Source: a bacterium
GTDB lineage: Bacteria > Oederibacteriota > CAKKQC01
Direction of reading: 5' to 3'
Assembly (NCBI GenBank): GCA_919901855.1
Contig: CAKKQC010000057.1
Location: 1 to 37,645, forward strand
Length of the DNA stretch: 37,645 nt
Made by a program: the position numbers and the translations under genes
The notes under the pieces: generated by a model
Seen by the model: the letters and a program-made list of their open reading frames with translations, nothing else
Database searches by the model: none
Told to the model about the DNA's origin: nothing
Part shown: positions 1-8,478 of the stretch, piece by piece
Position numbering within the stretch: the first letter of the stretch is position 1
How the letters are laid out: each line of letters opens with the position of its first letter

Positions 1-38
1 TCGTCACGATCAGTTTTCTCGTCGTCATGACCGTTTTT

Positions 39-338
39 TCAGCGACCTGCTAGCCCCCTCGCGTACGTCGGATCGAACGAGCTTCCAATCGTGCCGTCAC
101 AGGCAACCCAAGCGTGAACAGTCGCAGGCACATGGAACCACAGAAAGGGATGGATATGCACGGTTTCCGCGACCTGGTCCATTCCCCTGTATGCCGATAC
201 GTCTATATCGCTGTACGGAGCTCCCGTCATCCCCACTCCCAGGAGAGTTACTTCGTCCAGAAACGTGTGTGTCCCCATGTCCATAGGCGTCATAGCGTAC
301 GAGCTCGGGGTGTCGGCGAGGGGATCCGAAGAGCTCAC
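39..338 (-). pseudogene. Out-of-frame continuation or fragment of an unknown protein downstream of the beta-propeller gene
   Basis: A minus-strand frame is open down to a TGA at 39-41. Read upstream of the GTG at 338 in the same frame, it stays protein-like to about position 450 and includes an HEFIHGW segment (an HExxH pattern). Farther upstream it becomes arginine-rich and stops looking like protein. This is where the beta-propeller gene enters a Gly/Ser/Ala-rich linker in another frame. Base composition here is visibly less GC-rich than in the neighbouring genes. The simplest reading is that a frameshift (biological or sequencing) near 440-455, in a GGC-rich run, separates this tail from the upstream gene; a separate truncated gene is also possible. 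I do not recognise the family, and one HExxH match does not establish a protease. Confidence 0.35.
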
Positions 339-2131
339 CCAAATATCACCTGTGAAGTTGGTGTCGATCGTGGAAGTCTGGTCAAATACTGTGACCCGTT
401 GTCGTGCGGCCCAACCGTGGATGAACTCGTGCCAGCTGACGTTCCGCCGCCGCTCTGCCCGGCCGCGGATGCACCGCCGCCGCTCGCCGGGCCCGCCAGC
501 GGTCCGGTCGTCGGCCCCGCGCCCGCGCCCCAGAGCACGGGAACCGCGCGCGCCTGCGCGTCCGTCTCGGCCGCCGCCGTCGCCTGCAGCGTCACCCGGT
601 ACACGCCCGGCTCCGCCGGCGCGCCCGTCCGGTTACGGCCGTCCCAGATCAGCGACCCCGCGCCCGCCGCCGCCGACACCGTCCGCTCGTCCGTGACCGC
701 GCGGCCCTCGGCGTCCACGACCACCCACGTGATCCGCGCCGTCTCCCGCAGGTCGAACGTGACCGTCAGCGTCCCCGTCCTCGGGTCCAGCGGCAGAGGT
801 CCCACTGCCAGCTTGCGCAGCAGCGGCTCGCCCTTCGCCAGCGTCACTTCCACGCTCTTCCCGCTCTCCGCCCCGTTCGCGGCGATCGCCGTCACCTGGT
901 ACCCGACCTCGCCCGCCACGAGCGGCTCGCCGAATCCCGGCGTCCCCACCGTGCCCAGCATGGCCACGCTCTGACCCCGGCGACGCCACACCCGGTACGC
1001 GCTGATCGGCGACCCGTTCGGCGAAGTCGCCGCCCACGTCAACCGGCTGTTCTTCCCGTCCTTGCCCAGCGCGAGCTGGTCCGGCGCGTCAGGCGCCGGC
1101 AGGAGCGATCCCACCCACGTCCCCGCCGTCACCAGCACCCGCCCGCCCGACACTCCCACCCCGTCGATCACGCCGTGGCCCGGCGCCGCGCTCCACAGCT
1201 TCGCGCCGTCGGTGAGCCGCAGCCCCACGACCGTGCCCTGCCGCGTCCCCACGTACACGACGTCGCCGGCGCCCGACACCGCGTTCGGCGTGCCCGCGAG
1301 CACCGTCTCCCAGACCTTGCCGCCGTCGGCGCGCGCGAGCAGCTTGACGCCCCCGTCCACGCTCGCCGCCACCACCCCGGCCTTCGTCACCGCGATCGGC
1401 GCCCACGCCGGCTTCAGCAGCTTCGCCGTCCACCGCACTCCACCAGCCCGGTTCACGGCCACGACCGCGTCGCCCAGCGCCACGTACGCTCCATCATCAG
1501 CCAACACCGGGACCGACCCGATCGCGCTGCCGAGATCCGTCGTGAACACCTTCGCGCCGTTTGCCGGATTCAGCCCCACGAGGCTCGACCCCGATCCGAT
1601 CAGCACGAGCGCGGCGTCCGCCGCCGGCAGTGTCAGCGGGCTGCCGAGCGCCACCTGCCACATCGCCTTACCGTCGAGCTGGTTGAACGCGTACAGCGTC
1701 CCCAGCGACGTCGCCACGTACACGACGTTCTGCCCCACCTGCGGCGTGTGGATCAGCGTCCCGTCCACGCGCTGCGTCCACCGCAGCGCCCCGGAGAGGG
1801 CGTCGTAGCACTTGACCTCGCGCAGATCACGCGGCTCGTCGTGCTTCCACGCCACGCTCCCGTCGGAAAGCTTCAGCGCCCAGACCTGGAGCGTCTCCGT
1901 GCACAGGTACGCGTGCCCGAGCAGCCCCGACACGATCGGCGCGCCCTTGAGCGGAGTCGGCAGCGTCGCCTCCCACTGGAGCGCGAACGGCGGCGCGAGA
2001 GCCTCTCCCGCGACGTAGCTCATCCGCGACAGCCCCGCGTACGCGGTCGTCCAGTCTTCGGCACCACATGGCGCGACAATGAGCGCGAGGACACCAGCCG
2101 CCAAGGCAGGCCAAGCGGTACGGGGTTTCAT
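335..2131 (-). CDS. Secreted PQQ-like beta-propeller protein with Fn3-like and FlgD-type Ig domains
   Basis: Predicted 598 aa. The ATG at 2131 is preferred over an upstream in-frame start (2293) because it begins a signal peptide: basic MKPR, then a hydrophobic stretch to about residue 20 and a probable cleavage after CGA. It also lies about 30 bp below a good promoter. Residues ~30-360 contain repeated strands of the type 'V.A.D...G...W' (for example LYAFNQLDGKAMW, VVGLRLTDGAKLW), typical of PQQ-binding-like eight-bladed propellers. A fibronectin-III-like segment follows (SPISAYRVWRR), then a FlgD-like Ig fold (LIWDGRNRTGAPAEPGVYRVTL) and a low-complexity Gly/Ser/Ala tail. It probably acts outside the cytoplasmic membrane; these propellers often serve as scaffolds rather than dehydrogenases, and no catalytic residues can be assigned. 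The last ~35 codons probably lie past a frameshift, so the annotated C-terminus may be wrong. Confidence 0.75.
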   Translation of the reverse strand: MKPRTAWPALAAGVLALIVAPCGAEDWTTAYAGLSRMSYVAGEALAPPFALQWEATLPTPLKGAPIVSGLLGHAYLCTETLQVWALKLSDGSVAWKHDEPRDLREVKCYDALSGALRWTQRVDGTLIHTPQVGQNVVYVATSLGTLYAFNQLDGKAMWQVALGSPLTLPAADAALVLIGSGSSLVGLNPANGAKVFTTDLGSAIGSVPVLADDGAYVALGDAVVAVNRAGGVRWTAKLLKPAWAPIAVTKAGVVAASVDGGVKLLARADGGKVWETVLAGTPNAVSGAGDVVYVGTRQGTVVGLRLTDGAKLWSAAPGHGVIDGVGVSGGRVLVTAGTWVGSLLPAPDAPDQLALGKDGKNSRLTWAATSPNGSPISAYRVWRRRGQSVAMLGTVGTPGFGEPLVAGEVGYQVTAIAANGAESGKSVEVTLAKGEPLLRKLAVGPLPLDPRTGTLTVTFDLRETARITWVVVDAEGRAVTDERTVSAAAGAGSLIWDGRNRTGAPAEPGVYRVTLQATAAAETDAQARAVPVLWGAGAGPTTGPLAGPASGGGASAAGQSGGGTSAGTSSSTVGPHDNGSQYLTRLPRSTPTSQVIFG

Positions 2132-2169
2132 GTTCTTCAGAATCGTCACTGCCAGTATGATGCGCCAAG

Positions 2170-2197
2170 AGTAGACCATCGGCAGGCAGCGTGTCAA
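2170..2197 (-). promoter_or_regulatory. Probable sigma70-type promoter of the beta-propeller gene
   Basis: On the minus strand a perfect -35 TTGACA (2197-2192) is followed after 16 bp by TCTACT (2175-2170), four of six matches to the -10 consensus. Transcription would start near 2163, leaving a leader of about 30 nt before the ATG at 2131. This suggests the propeller gene is expressed independently of the upstream modE operon. Confidence 0.5.
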
Positions 2198-2289
2198 GTA
2201 GGCACTTCGGACCACGTGGCTGCCTGTGCTGCCCTCCGGCCTGGATAACGCGGCGCGTTCGAGCCGCTCACGCCACACATGGGAGTGGA

Positions 2290-2325
2290 GCAAGGCCTTG
2301 ACCGGGCCCTACCGGAAGGCCTTGC
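2290..2325. repeat. 10-bp inverted repeat over the modE stop codon
   Basis: GCAAGGCCTT (2290-2299) and AAGGCCTTGC (2316-2325) are perfect inverted repeats around a 16-nt loop that contains the modE TAG (2309-2311). There is no T-run on the minus-strand side, so this is not a classical intrinsic terminator. It could act as a 3'-end stabilising hairpin for the long fdh/moco transcript. Confidence 0.4.
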
Positions 2326-2701
2326 GGAACCTCCGGTCGACGGCGGCATCGATGCCGGCGCGGAAGCTCCGGTAGCGGGCCAGGAGGGTGCGCGCGAGCG
2401 CCGTGAGCTCGGAGCGGCCGCCGCCCTTCCCGCCGGCGCGGCGAACCACGAGCTCACAGCCGAGCCGGCGCTCCATCTCCTCGATCTTCCCCCACGCCGC
2501 GCGGTAGGACATGCCCATCTGCGAAGCGGCGGCGCGAAGGCTTCCCGTCTTCCCGACCAACTCGAGCAGCCGCGCCTTGCCGTCCCCGAATACCGGCTTG
2601 CCGTCCACCTCGACCCAGACCTTGCTCTTCGCCTTGAGGCGAGGGAGAGGGGATCTCCCCGGTTTCGTGCCGACCGCTCGCGCCCCGGGCCCCGGACTCA
2701 C
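2309..2701 (-). CDS. modE: ModE-type LysR-like winged-helix regulator (DNA-binding domain only)
   Basis: Predicted 130 aa. The GTG at 2701 is chosen because its GTGA overlaps the TGA of the upstream Fic gene by 4 bp; a longer start at 2812 would overlap that gene by more than 100 bp. After a short Pro/Gly-rich leader, the family signature starts at LKAKSKVWVEVDGKPVFGDGKARLL and continues through the helix-turn-helix (LVGKTGSLRAAASQMGMSYRAAW) and wing (KIEEMERRLGCELVVRRAGGKGGG). This is the N-terminal domain of molybdate-responsive ModE. The two C-terminal Mop (molybdate-binding) domains of E. coli ModE (262 aa) are absent, as in many short ModE homologues, so direct molybdate sensing is not evident. 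Its place at the end of a formate dehydrogenase/molybdopterin operon makes control of molybdenum genes the likely role. No modABC transporter is present in the window. Confidence 0.85.
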   Translation of the reverse strand: MSPGPGARAVGTKPGRSPLPRLKAKSKVWVEVDGKPVFGDGKARLLELVGKTGSLRAAASQMGMSYRAAWGKIEEMERRLGCELVVRRAGGKGGGRSELTALARTLLARYRSFRAGIDAAVDRRFRKAFR

Positions 2702-3822
2702 GGCGCCTTTGCCGGTGGATTGCCGATAAATTGCCGATACTTTGCCGATAACCTGTAAGCCCTCCCGCGGTTGGACGTGTCGGTCGGAACGAGCCAGCCG
2801 TCGCCTGCCCATTTCTTCAGCAATAACCTGGCCATCCGGGAGGATAGGCCCAGAACCCCCGCGGCATCATTTGTCGTGATACGGTCCTGCCGGACGAACA
2901 TGGACAGAACGGTCCTCGCCCTGTGTTCCATCCGGCGCAGGAGCTCCGGCTCGGCCCGCACGCCCTTCTTCGCCATCTTCACCGTCTCGTCTCTCACCCG
3001 CGCGAACACTTCAGCCAGCAACCCGGTGAAGTACCCGACCCATGGAGTCAGATCGGCGCCCGCCCTGCCGTCGTAGTAATTGTGACGCTGATGCACCTCG
3101 AGCGCGGCGTAGTAGCCGGCCAGATCCCTCGCGTGATGTTCCTCCATCGAGAAGAAGCCATTCAGGCCGTAGCCGCCCTTCTGAAGGATGAAGGTGGCCA
3201 GGAGACGAGCGGTCCTGCCATTCCCGTCGTAGTAGGGATGAACGGTGACGAACTGATAGTGCACGAGTGCCGCGATGACGGGAACGGGAACGCGGTCTCC
3301 TTCCGCGCGGCGAACCCAACGTGCCAGCCCGGCCATGAGGCCGGGGACGTCCCTTGCCTGGGGCGGCAGATAGACGACGGCACCCGAGGCCGAGTCCCGG
3401 ATGACGTTCTGCCCCCCGCGATACGGCGATGATCCGGCCCGGGGGCCTCGTTCCACGATGGCGTGCAGTTTCCTGACCAGGTCTTCACTGAACACGACTT
3501 TCCTCGTCACCCAATTCTCCACGCGCAGAAGCGCATCCCAGTAGTTACTGACTTCGCTGACATCCCGTTCCCTGCCGTGGAACGTCCTCTTGCGCCTCTC
3601 GACAACTTCCCGGGCTTCCCTGAGGGAAAGCTTGTTCCCCTCGATTTGAGTCGAGAAGTGTGTCGATCTGAGCCGGGCCTTGTGACGCAACTCGGCTTCA
3701 ACGGCGGGCGACAAGGGGGTATTCTCGACGACCGCTCGGACGGCCTCGATGTCCATGAGTGTGCGGGCTATGCTGGGACTGATGGTATACGCGGGCTTCC
3801 ACACATCCCCCCGGTCCTTCAT
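2698..3822 (-). CDS. Fic family protein with N-terminal inhibitory motif and C-terminal winged helix
   Basis: Predicted 374 aa. Fic enzymes usually transfer AMP from ATP to target proteins. The canonical loop is intact: HPYYDGNGRTAR at residues ~195-206, with catalytic His195. The N-terminal STQIEGN (~57-63) fits the inhibitory (S/T)xxxE(G/N) motif, whose Glu obstructs ATP binding, so the protein is probably auto-inhibited. The last ~100 residues contain a helix-turn-helix-like segment (TTNDAAGVLGLSSRMARLLLKKWAGDGWLV), as in Fic/DUF4172-type single-chain proteins. The ATG at 3822 follows GGGAG by about 9 nt; a TTG at 3843 is an alternative. It lies 26 bp after fdhA and overlaps modE by 4 bp, so it is probably cotranscribed with formate dehydrogenase genes, an unusual setting. 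The target is unknown. A stand-alone toxin seems less likely given the built-in inhibitory motif. Confidence 0.85.
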   Translation of the reverse strand: MKDRGDVWKPAYTISPSIARTLMDIEAVRAVVENTPLSPAVEAELRHKARLRSTHFSTQIEGNKLSLREAREVVERRKRTFHGRERDVSEVSNYWDALLRVENWVTRKVVFSEDLVRKLHAIVERGPRAGSSPYRGGQNVIRDSASGAVVYLPPQARDVPGLMAGLARWVRRAEGDRVPVPVIAALVHYQFVTVHPYYDGNGRTARLLATFILQKGGYGLNGFFSMEEHHARDLAGYYAALEVHQRHNYYDGRAGADLTPWVGYFTGLLAEVFARVRDETVKMAKKGVRAEPELLRRMEHRARTVLSMFVRQDRITTNDAAGVLGLSSRMARLLLKKWAGDGWLVPTDTSNRGRAYRLSAKYRQFIGNPPAKAP

Positions 3823-3848
3823 TCGGCGATCTCCCGCTGACAAGTAGA

Positions 3849-6536
3849 TTACCCGGAGCCGGGCCCGTGGGGTCCGAGGCGGACGGCGCAGACCTTGAAC
3901 TCCGGGATCTTGGCGACCGGGTCCAGGGCGTCGTTGGTGAGCACGTTCGCCGCGGCTTCCTTGAAGTGGAACGGCATGAAGAGCGTGCCCTTGGGCGACC
4001 GCTCGGTGACCTCCGCGCGCGCGGTCACCGTGCCCCGCCGCGTGGTCAGCGCCACCATGTCGCCGTCCGCGATCCCGTCCCGCGCGGCGTCGTCGGGGTT
4101 GATTTCGAACGGCGCCGGACCGGCCAGCTTCTCGAGCCCCGCGGTTCGCCGGGTCATGGTGCCCGTGTGGAACTGCTCCAGGAGCCGCCCGGTAGTTAGC
4201 AGGTACGGGTACTCGGCGTCGGGCAGCTCCGCGGGCTCCCGGAACGGCGTGGGATGGAACTTGCCCGCCCCCCTAGTGAACGCCCCGTCCTGGTGCAGAT
4301 ACCCGGTCCCCGGGTCTTCGGGAGTCCGGCACGGCCACTGGAGCCCCCGGTCCTCGATCCGGGCGAACGAGATCCCGCCGTACGCGGGGGTCAGACGCGC
4401 CAGCTCGTCCATGACCTCGGAGGGGTGGGTGTACGGCATCGCGAGGCCCATCCGGCCCGAGATCTCGCAGATGATCCGCCAGTCCTCGCGCGCCTCCCCC
4501 GGCGGGTCCAGGGCCTTGCGGACCCGCTGGACGCGGCGCTCGGTGTTGGTGAAGGTGCCGTCCTTCTCCGCGAAGCAAGACGCCGGCAGGACCACGTCCG
4601 CGTACTCGGCCGTCTCGCTCATGAAGATGTCCTGGACCACGAGGAACTCGGCGTTCTCGAGGGCCCGGCGCGCGCGGGTGCTGTTCGGATCCGAGAGGGC
4701 GACGTTCTCGCCCAGGATGTACAGCGCCTTGATCTTGCCCTCCTCGGCCGCGTGCAGGACCTCTACCACGGTCAGCCCGGGCGCCGCCGGGAGCTTCACC
4801 CCCCAGGCCGCCTCGAACTTCCTGCGGGCGGCCTCGTCGGCGACCGGCTGGTACCCGGGGAAGACGTTCGGGAGCGCGCCCACGTCGCACGCCCCCTGCA
4901 CGTTGTTCTGGCCGCGCAGGGGGTTGACGCCGGTCGAGGGCCGTCCGATCTGGCCGGCCAGCATCGAGAGGTTCGCGAGCGTCAACACGTTGTCGGTGCC
5001 CGTCGTGTGCTGCGTGATGCCCATGCTGTACACGATCGACGCGCGGGCCGCCCCCGCGTAGAGGCGGGCCGCCGCGCGGATATCGTCCGCGGGCACGCCC
5101 GTGATCCCGGCCGCCAACTCGGGCGTCGCGGCCTTGACCGAATCGGCCAGCTCCGCGAACCCCTCCGTGTGCGCGTCCACGAACGTACGGTTGGCGAGCC
5201 CCTCGGCGATGATCACGTGCATCATGGCGTTCACGAGCGCGACATCGGTGCCGGACCGCTGGCGCAGGTGGAGGGCCGAGAGCCGGACCAGGTCGATCCG
5301 CCGGGGGTCCGCGACGACGAGCTTGGCGCCCCGGTGCACGGCATCCTTGATCCTGAGCGCGACGATCGGGTGCGCCTCCGTCGTGTTGGACCCGATGACG
5401 AAGATGCAGTCCGCGTCCGCGAGCTCGTCCATGGAGTTCGTCATGGCGCCGGACCCGAACGACTTGGCCAGCCCCGCTACCGTCGAGGCGTGGCACAGCC
5501 GGGCGCAGTGGTCGACGTTGTTGGTGCCGACCGCCCCCCGCATCATCTTCTGGAAGAGGTAGTTCTCCTCGTTCGTGGTCTTGGCGGAGGACAGCCCCGC
5601 GATCGCGTCCGGGCCGTGCGCCTCCCGGATGCCCCGGAGCCGGGAAGCGACCAGGTCGAGCGCCTCGTCCCACTCCGCCTCCTCGAGCTTGCCGCCCTTC
5701 TGCTTCCGGACGAGGGGCTTCCTGAGCCGGTCGGGCGACCCCACGAAATCCAGCCCGAACCGGCCCTTGACGCACAGGCTGCCGTGGCTGGAGGGATTCG
5801 TGATGTCGCCGACCACGGAGACGATCCGGCCGCCCTCGGTCCCGAGGACGAGCCCGCAGCCGCAACCGCAGTACGGGCAGGTGGTCCTGACCTCCCGCGT
5901 GGGCAGGACGGTCTCGGTCTTCGCCCAGAGCGCGCCCGTGGGGCAGACGTCCACGCACTCGCCGCAGGACTCGCAGCTCGACTCGCCGATCGGGAGATCT
6001 CCGAAGACGGCGATCCGGCTCTCGTAACCCCGGCTGGCGACATCGATGGCTCCCACGCACCGCAGCTCCTGGCAGGCGCGCACGCACCGGGCGCACATGA
6101 TGCAAAGGCGCAGATCCCGGAGGAAGAAGGGGTTGCTGTCGTCCCGGACAGGTTGCCGTTCGGAGGGCCGGAGCCGCTGCCCCGTTACCCCGATCGTGGC
6201 CGCCACCGCCTGGAGTTCGCACCGCTGGTTGGCCCGGCACGTTAGGCAGTCGAGCGGGTGGTCCGCGAGGATCATCTCGAACACGGACCGGCGGAGGCGG
6301 GTCACCGCCTCGGTCGAGGTCCGGACCACCATGCCCTCGGCCGCCTTGGTCACGCACGAGGCCGGGAACCCGCGCATCCCCTGCACCTCGACGATGCACA
6401 GCCGGCACCCGCCCCAGGGTTTGAGCTTGGGGTCGTGGCACAGGGTCGGAATCCGGATGCCGGCGCCCCGGGCGGCCTCGAGCACGGTCGCCCCGTCGCG
6501 CGCCTCGACCCGCCGGCCGTCGATCGTCAGGTGCAC
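3849..6536 (-). CDS. fdhA: Formate dehydrogenase, catalytic subunit with NuoG-like N-terminus (Cys type)
   Basis: Predicted 895 aa; catalyses interconversion of CO2 and formate, the first step of the methyl branch. The N-terminus carries a [2Fe-2S] set (C33, C44, C47, C61), a His/Cys3 cluster (H93, C97, C100, C106) and two [4Fe-4S] motifs (C145/148/151/155 and C188/191/194/198), as in NuoG or HydA-like subunits. The molybdopterin domain begins with its own [4Fe-4S] motif (C220, C223, C227, C255). The active-site segment ARLCHASTVAGL puts Cys348-His349 where FdhF has selenocysteine-His, so no selenium is needed. The C-terminal molybdopterin-dinucleotide-binding domain (LLTTGRLLEQFHTGTMTRRTAG) is complete. 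The start is GTG, one base after the stop of the NuoF-like gene. With the NuoE/NuoF-like subunits it should form a soluble NAD(P)-linked, possibly electron-bifurcating, complex. Confidence 0.93.
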   Translation of the reverse strand: MHLTIDGRRVEARDGATVLEAARGAGIRIPTLCHDPKLKPWGGCRLCIVEVQGMRGFPASCVTKAAEGMVVRTSTEAVTRLRRSVFEMILADHPLDCLTCRANQRCELQAVAATIGVTGQRLRPSERQPVRDDSNPFFLRDLRLCIMCARCVRACQELRCVGAIDVASRGYESRIAVFGDLPIGESSCESCGECVDVCPTGALWAKTETVLPTREVRTTCPYCGCGCGLVLGTEGGRIVSVVGDITNPSSHGSLCVKGRFGLDFVGSPDRLRKPLVRKQKGGKLEEAEWDEALDLVASRLRGIREAHGPDAIAGLSSAKTTNEENYLFQKMMRGAVGTNNVDHCARLCHASTVAGLAKSFGSGAMTNSMDELADADCIFVIGSNTTEAHPIVALRIKDAVHRGAKLVVADPRRIDLVRLSALHLRQRSGTDVALVNAMMHVIIAEGLANRTFVDAHTEGFAELADSVKAATPELAAGITGVPADDIRAAARLYAGAARASIVYSMGITQHTTGTDNVLTLANLSMLAGQIGRPSTGVNPLRGQNNVQGACDVGALPNVFPGYQPVADEAARRKFEAAWGVKLPAAPGLTVVEVLHAAEEGKIKALYILGENVALSDPNSTRARRALENAEFLVVQDIFMSETAEYADVVLPASCFAEKDGTFTNTERRVQRVRKALDPPGEAREDWRIICEISGRMGLAMPYTHPSEVMDELARLTPAYGGISFARIEDRGLQWPCRTPEDPGTGYLHQDGAFTRGAGKFHPTPFREPAELPDAEYPYLLTTGRLLEQFHTGTMTRRTAGLEKLAGPAPFEINPDDAARDGIADGDMVALTTRRGTVTARAEVTERSPKGTLFMPFHFKEAAANVLTNDALDPVAKIPEFKVCAVRLGPHGPGSG

Positions 6537-6537
6537 G

Positions 6538-8478
6538 TCAGGCCGCCTTCGCCGCGGCGGGCCGCTTCTGCTGCGGCTCCCGCCGGGTGAGGTCCCCGCT
6601 CTTCCGGTACACGGCCGCCGCCACGCCGGGACAAGCCGCCAGGCAGGACCCGCACTTCGTGCATATGCTCTGGTCGATGACGTGGAGCTTCTTCTTCTCG
6701 CCCCGGCACGCGCCGGTCGGGCAGGCTCGCGCGCACGCGCCGCACCCGATGCACCGGTCGGCCTCGACGAAGTAGCTGACCATGGCGCTGCACACGAAGG
6801 CGCGGCACGTGGACGCGTTCACGTGCTCCTCGTACTCCTCCCGGAAGCACTTGAGCGTCGTGAGGACGGGGTTCGGGGCCGTGCTACCCAGCCCGCACAG
6901 CGACGTCACCTTGACCGCCGACGCCACCTCTTCCAGCAGAGCCAGGTGCGCGGGCGTCCCCTTCCCCGCCGTGATCTCCTGGAGGACGAGGAGCATCTGC
7001 CGGGTCCCGAGCCGGCACGGCGCGCACTTGCCGCACGACTCCGTCCGCGTGAACTGGAGGAAGTACCGGGCGATGTCGACCATGCACGTGTCCTCGTCCA
7101 TGACCACGAGCCCGCCCGACCCCATGATCGAGCCCGCCTTCGCGAGCTGCTCGTAGTCCACGGGGAGCCCGAGCTGGGCCGCCGGGATGCACCCGCCGGA
7201 CGGGCCGCCCGTCTGGACGGACTTCAGGGGCTTGCCGCCCGGGACGCCGCCCCCGATGCCCTCGACGACCTCGGAGAGGGTCGTGCCCATCGGCACCTCG
7301 ACCAGCCCGCAGTTGCGGACCTTGCCGACGAGGCTGAACACCTTCGTGCCCTTGCTCGTCGCCGTGCCGATCCCGGCGTACCACTCGGCCCCCCGGGTCA
7401 GGATCGGCGGCACGTTGGCCCACGTCTCGACGTTGTTGATGTTCGACGGCTTGCCGAACAGCCCCCGCTGCGCCGGGTACGGCGGACGCGGACTCGGCGT
7501 CCCCCGCCGACCCTCGATCGAGGCCGTCATCGCGGTTTCCTCGCCGCAGACGAACGCGCCCGCGCCCTCCTTGATCTTGACGTGGAAGTTGAAGGTCGTC
7601 CCCAGGATGCCGTCGCCGAGCAGCCCCGCCGCCTCCGCGTCCCGGATGGCGGCGCCGAGGTTCTGGACCGCCAGCGGGTACTCGGCGCGCACGTAGATCA
7701 CGCCCTCGGCCGGGCAGATGCCGCCGGACATCGCGTACGCCCCGATCGCCATGCCCTCGAGCACGGAGTGGGGATCGCCCTCCATGATCGACCGGTCCAT
7801 GAACGCGCCCGGGTCCCCCTCGTCGCCGTTGCAGATCACGTGCCGCATCGTGCGGTCGGCCGCGTTCCGGCAGAGCGCCCACTTGTCCCCGGTCGGGAAT
7901 CCCGCGCCGCCGCGGCCCCGCAGCCCGGACTTCTTCATGGACGCGATGATCTCGTCGGGAGCAAGAGTCAGGGCCAGCGCGAGGGCCGCGTAGCCGTCCG
8001 CGGCCACGTAGTCTCCGAGGCTGTTCGGGTCGATCCGGCCGTTGTTGCGCAGCGCGATCCGGTGCTGTTTCGCGTAGAAGGGGATGTCCCGGTGCCGGGG
8101 GATCTTCTCCCCGGTGCGGGGGTCCTCGTAGAGCAGGCGTGCGACCGGCCGGTTCTTCCCGAACGTCTCCTCGAGGATCTCGCCGACGTCGCGGGCGCGG
8201 TCGCCCAGCCCGACGCCGCGGTAGAAGAATCCCTCGGGGTCCGCGAGCACGATGGGGCCCTGCTGGCAGAACCCGTGGCAGCCGCTGAGCTTGAGCTCGA
8301 CGCTGCGGTCGGGGGCGCCGTGCAGGGCCTTGGCGAAGTCCTCGGCCAGCTCGACGCTGCCGTTGGCCCGGCACCCGGTGCCGCCGCACACGGTCAGTTT
8401 CGGCTTCTTGGGATCGATCGCGGCCTGCAGCGTCTTCCGCCACCCGGCCAGGGCCGCGGGAGTCGCGAGGCGCGTCAC
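6538..8478 (-). CDS. NuoF/HydB-like diaphorase subunit of formate dehydrogenase
   Basis: Predicted 646 aa; binds FMN and NAD(P) and passes electrons to FdhA. Domain order: thioredoxin-like [2Fe-2S] (C31, C36, C67, C71); NuoF 51-kDa FMN/NAD domain (KSGLRGRGGAGFPTGDKW ~183-200, CNGDEGDPG ~216-224); SLBB region (~390-440); a [4Fe-4S] motif SCGKCAPCR (C482, C485, C488, with C528); and a C-terminal two-cluster ferredoxin (C576/579/582/586 and C606/609/612/616). This N- and C-terminal extension is typical of HydB/HoxF-type subunits of bifurcating hydrogenases and formate dehydrogenases, not of complex I NuoF. The GTG at 8478 is chosen because it overlaps the upstream stop as GTGA; open frame continues upstream but reads as arginine-rich shadow. 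Whether it bifurcates to ferredoxin cannot be decided from sequence. Confidence 0.9.
   Translation of the reverse strand: MTRLATPAALAGWRKTLQAAIDPKKPKLTVCGGTGCRANGSVELAEDFAKALHGAPDRSVELKLSGCHGFCQQGPIVLADPEGFFYRGVGLGDRARDVGEILEETFGKNRPVARLLYEDPRTGEKIPRHRDIPFYAKQHRIALRNNGRIDPNSLGDYVAADGYAALALALTLAPDEIIASMKKSGLRGRGGAGFPTGDKWALCRNAADRTMRHVICNGDEGDPGAFMDRSIMEGDPHSVLEGMAIGAYAMSGGICPAEGVIYVRAEYPLAVQNLGAAIRDAEAAGLLGDGILGTTFNFHVKIKEGAGAFVCGEETAMTASIEGRRGTPSPRPPYPAQRGLFGKPSNINNVETWANVPPILTRGAEWYAGIGTATSKGTKVFSLVGKVRNCGLVEVPMGTTLSEVVEGIGGGVPGGKPLKSVQTGGPSGGCIPAAQLGLPVDYEQLAKAGSIMGSGGLVVMDEDTCMVDIARYFLQFTRTESCGKCAPCRLGTRQMLLVLQEITAGKGTPAHLALLEEVASAVKVTSLCGLGSTAPNPVLTTLKCFREEYEEHVNASTCRAFVCSAMVSYFVEADRCIGCGACARACPTGACRGEKKKLHVIDQSICTKCGSCLAACPGVAAAVYRKSGDLTRREPQQKRPAAAKAA

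Noticed and set aside
2698-3822. Fic gene as half of a toxin-antitoxin pair
   Set aside because: The inhibitory motif is within the same protein and the neighbouring small gene is a clear ModE, not an antitoxin.
5487-5502. Possible selenocysteine at the FdhA active site
   Set aside because: The active-site codon reads as Cys (ARLCHAS), with no in-frame TGA, so no SECIS element is needed.
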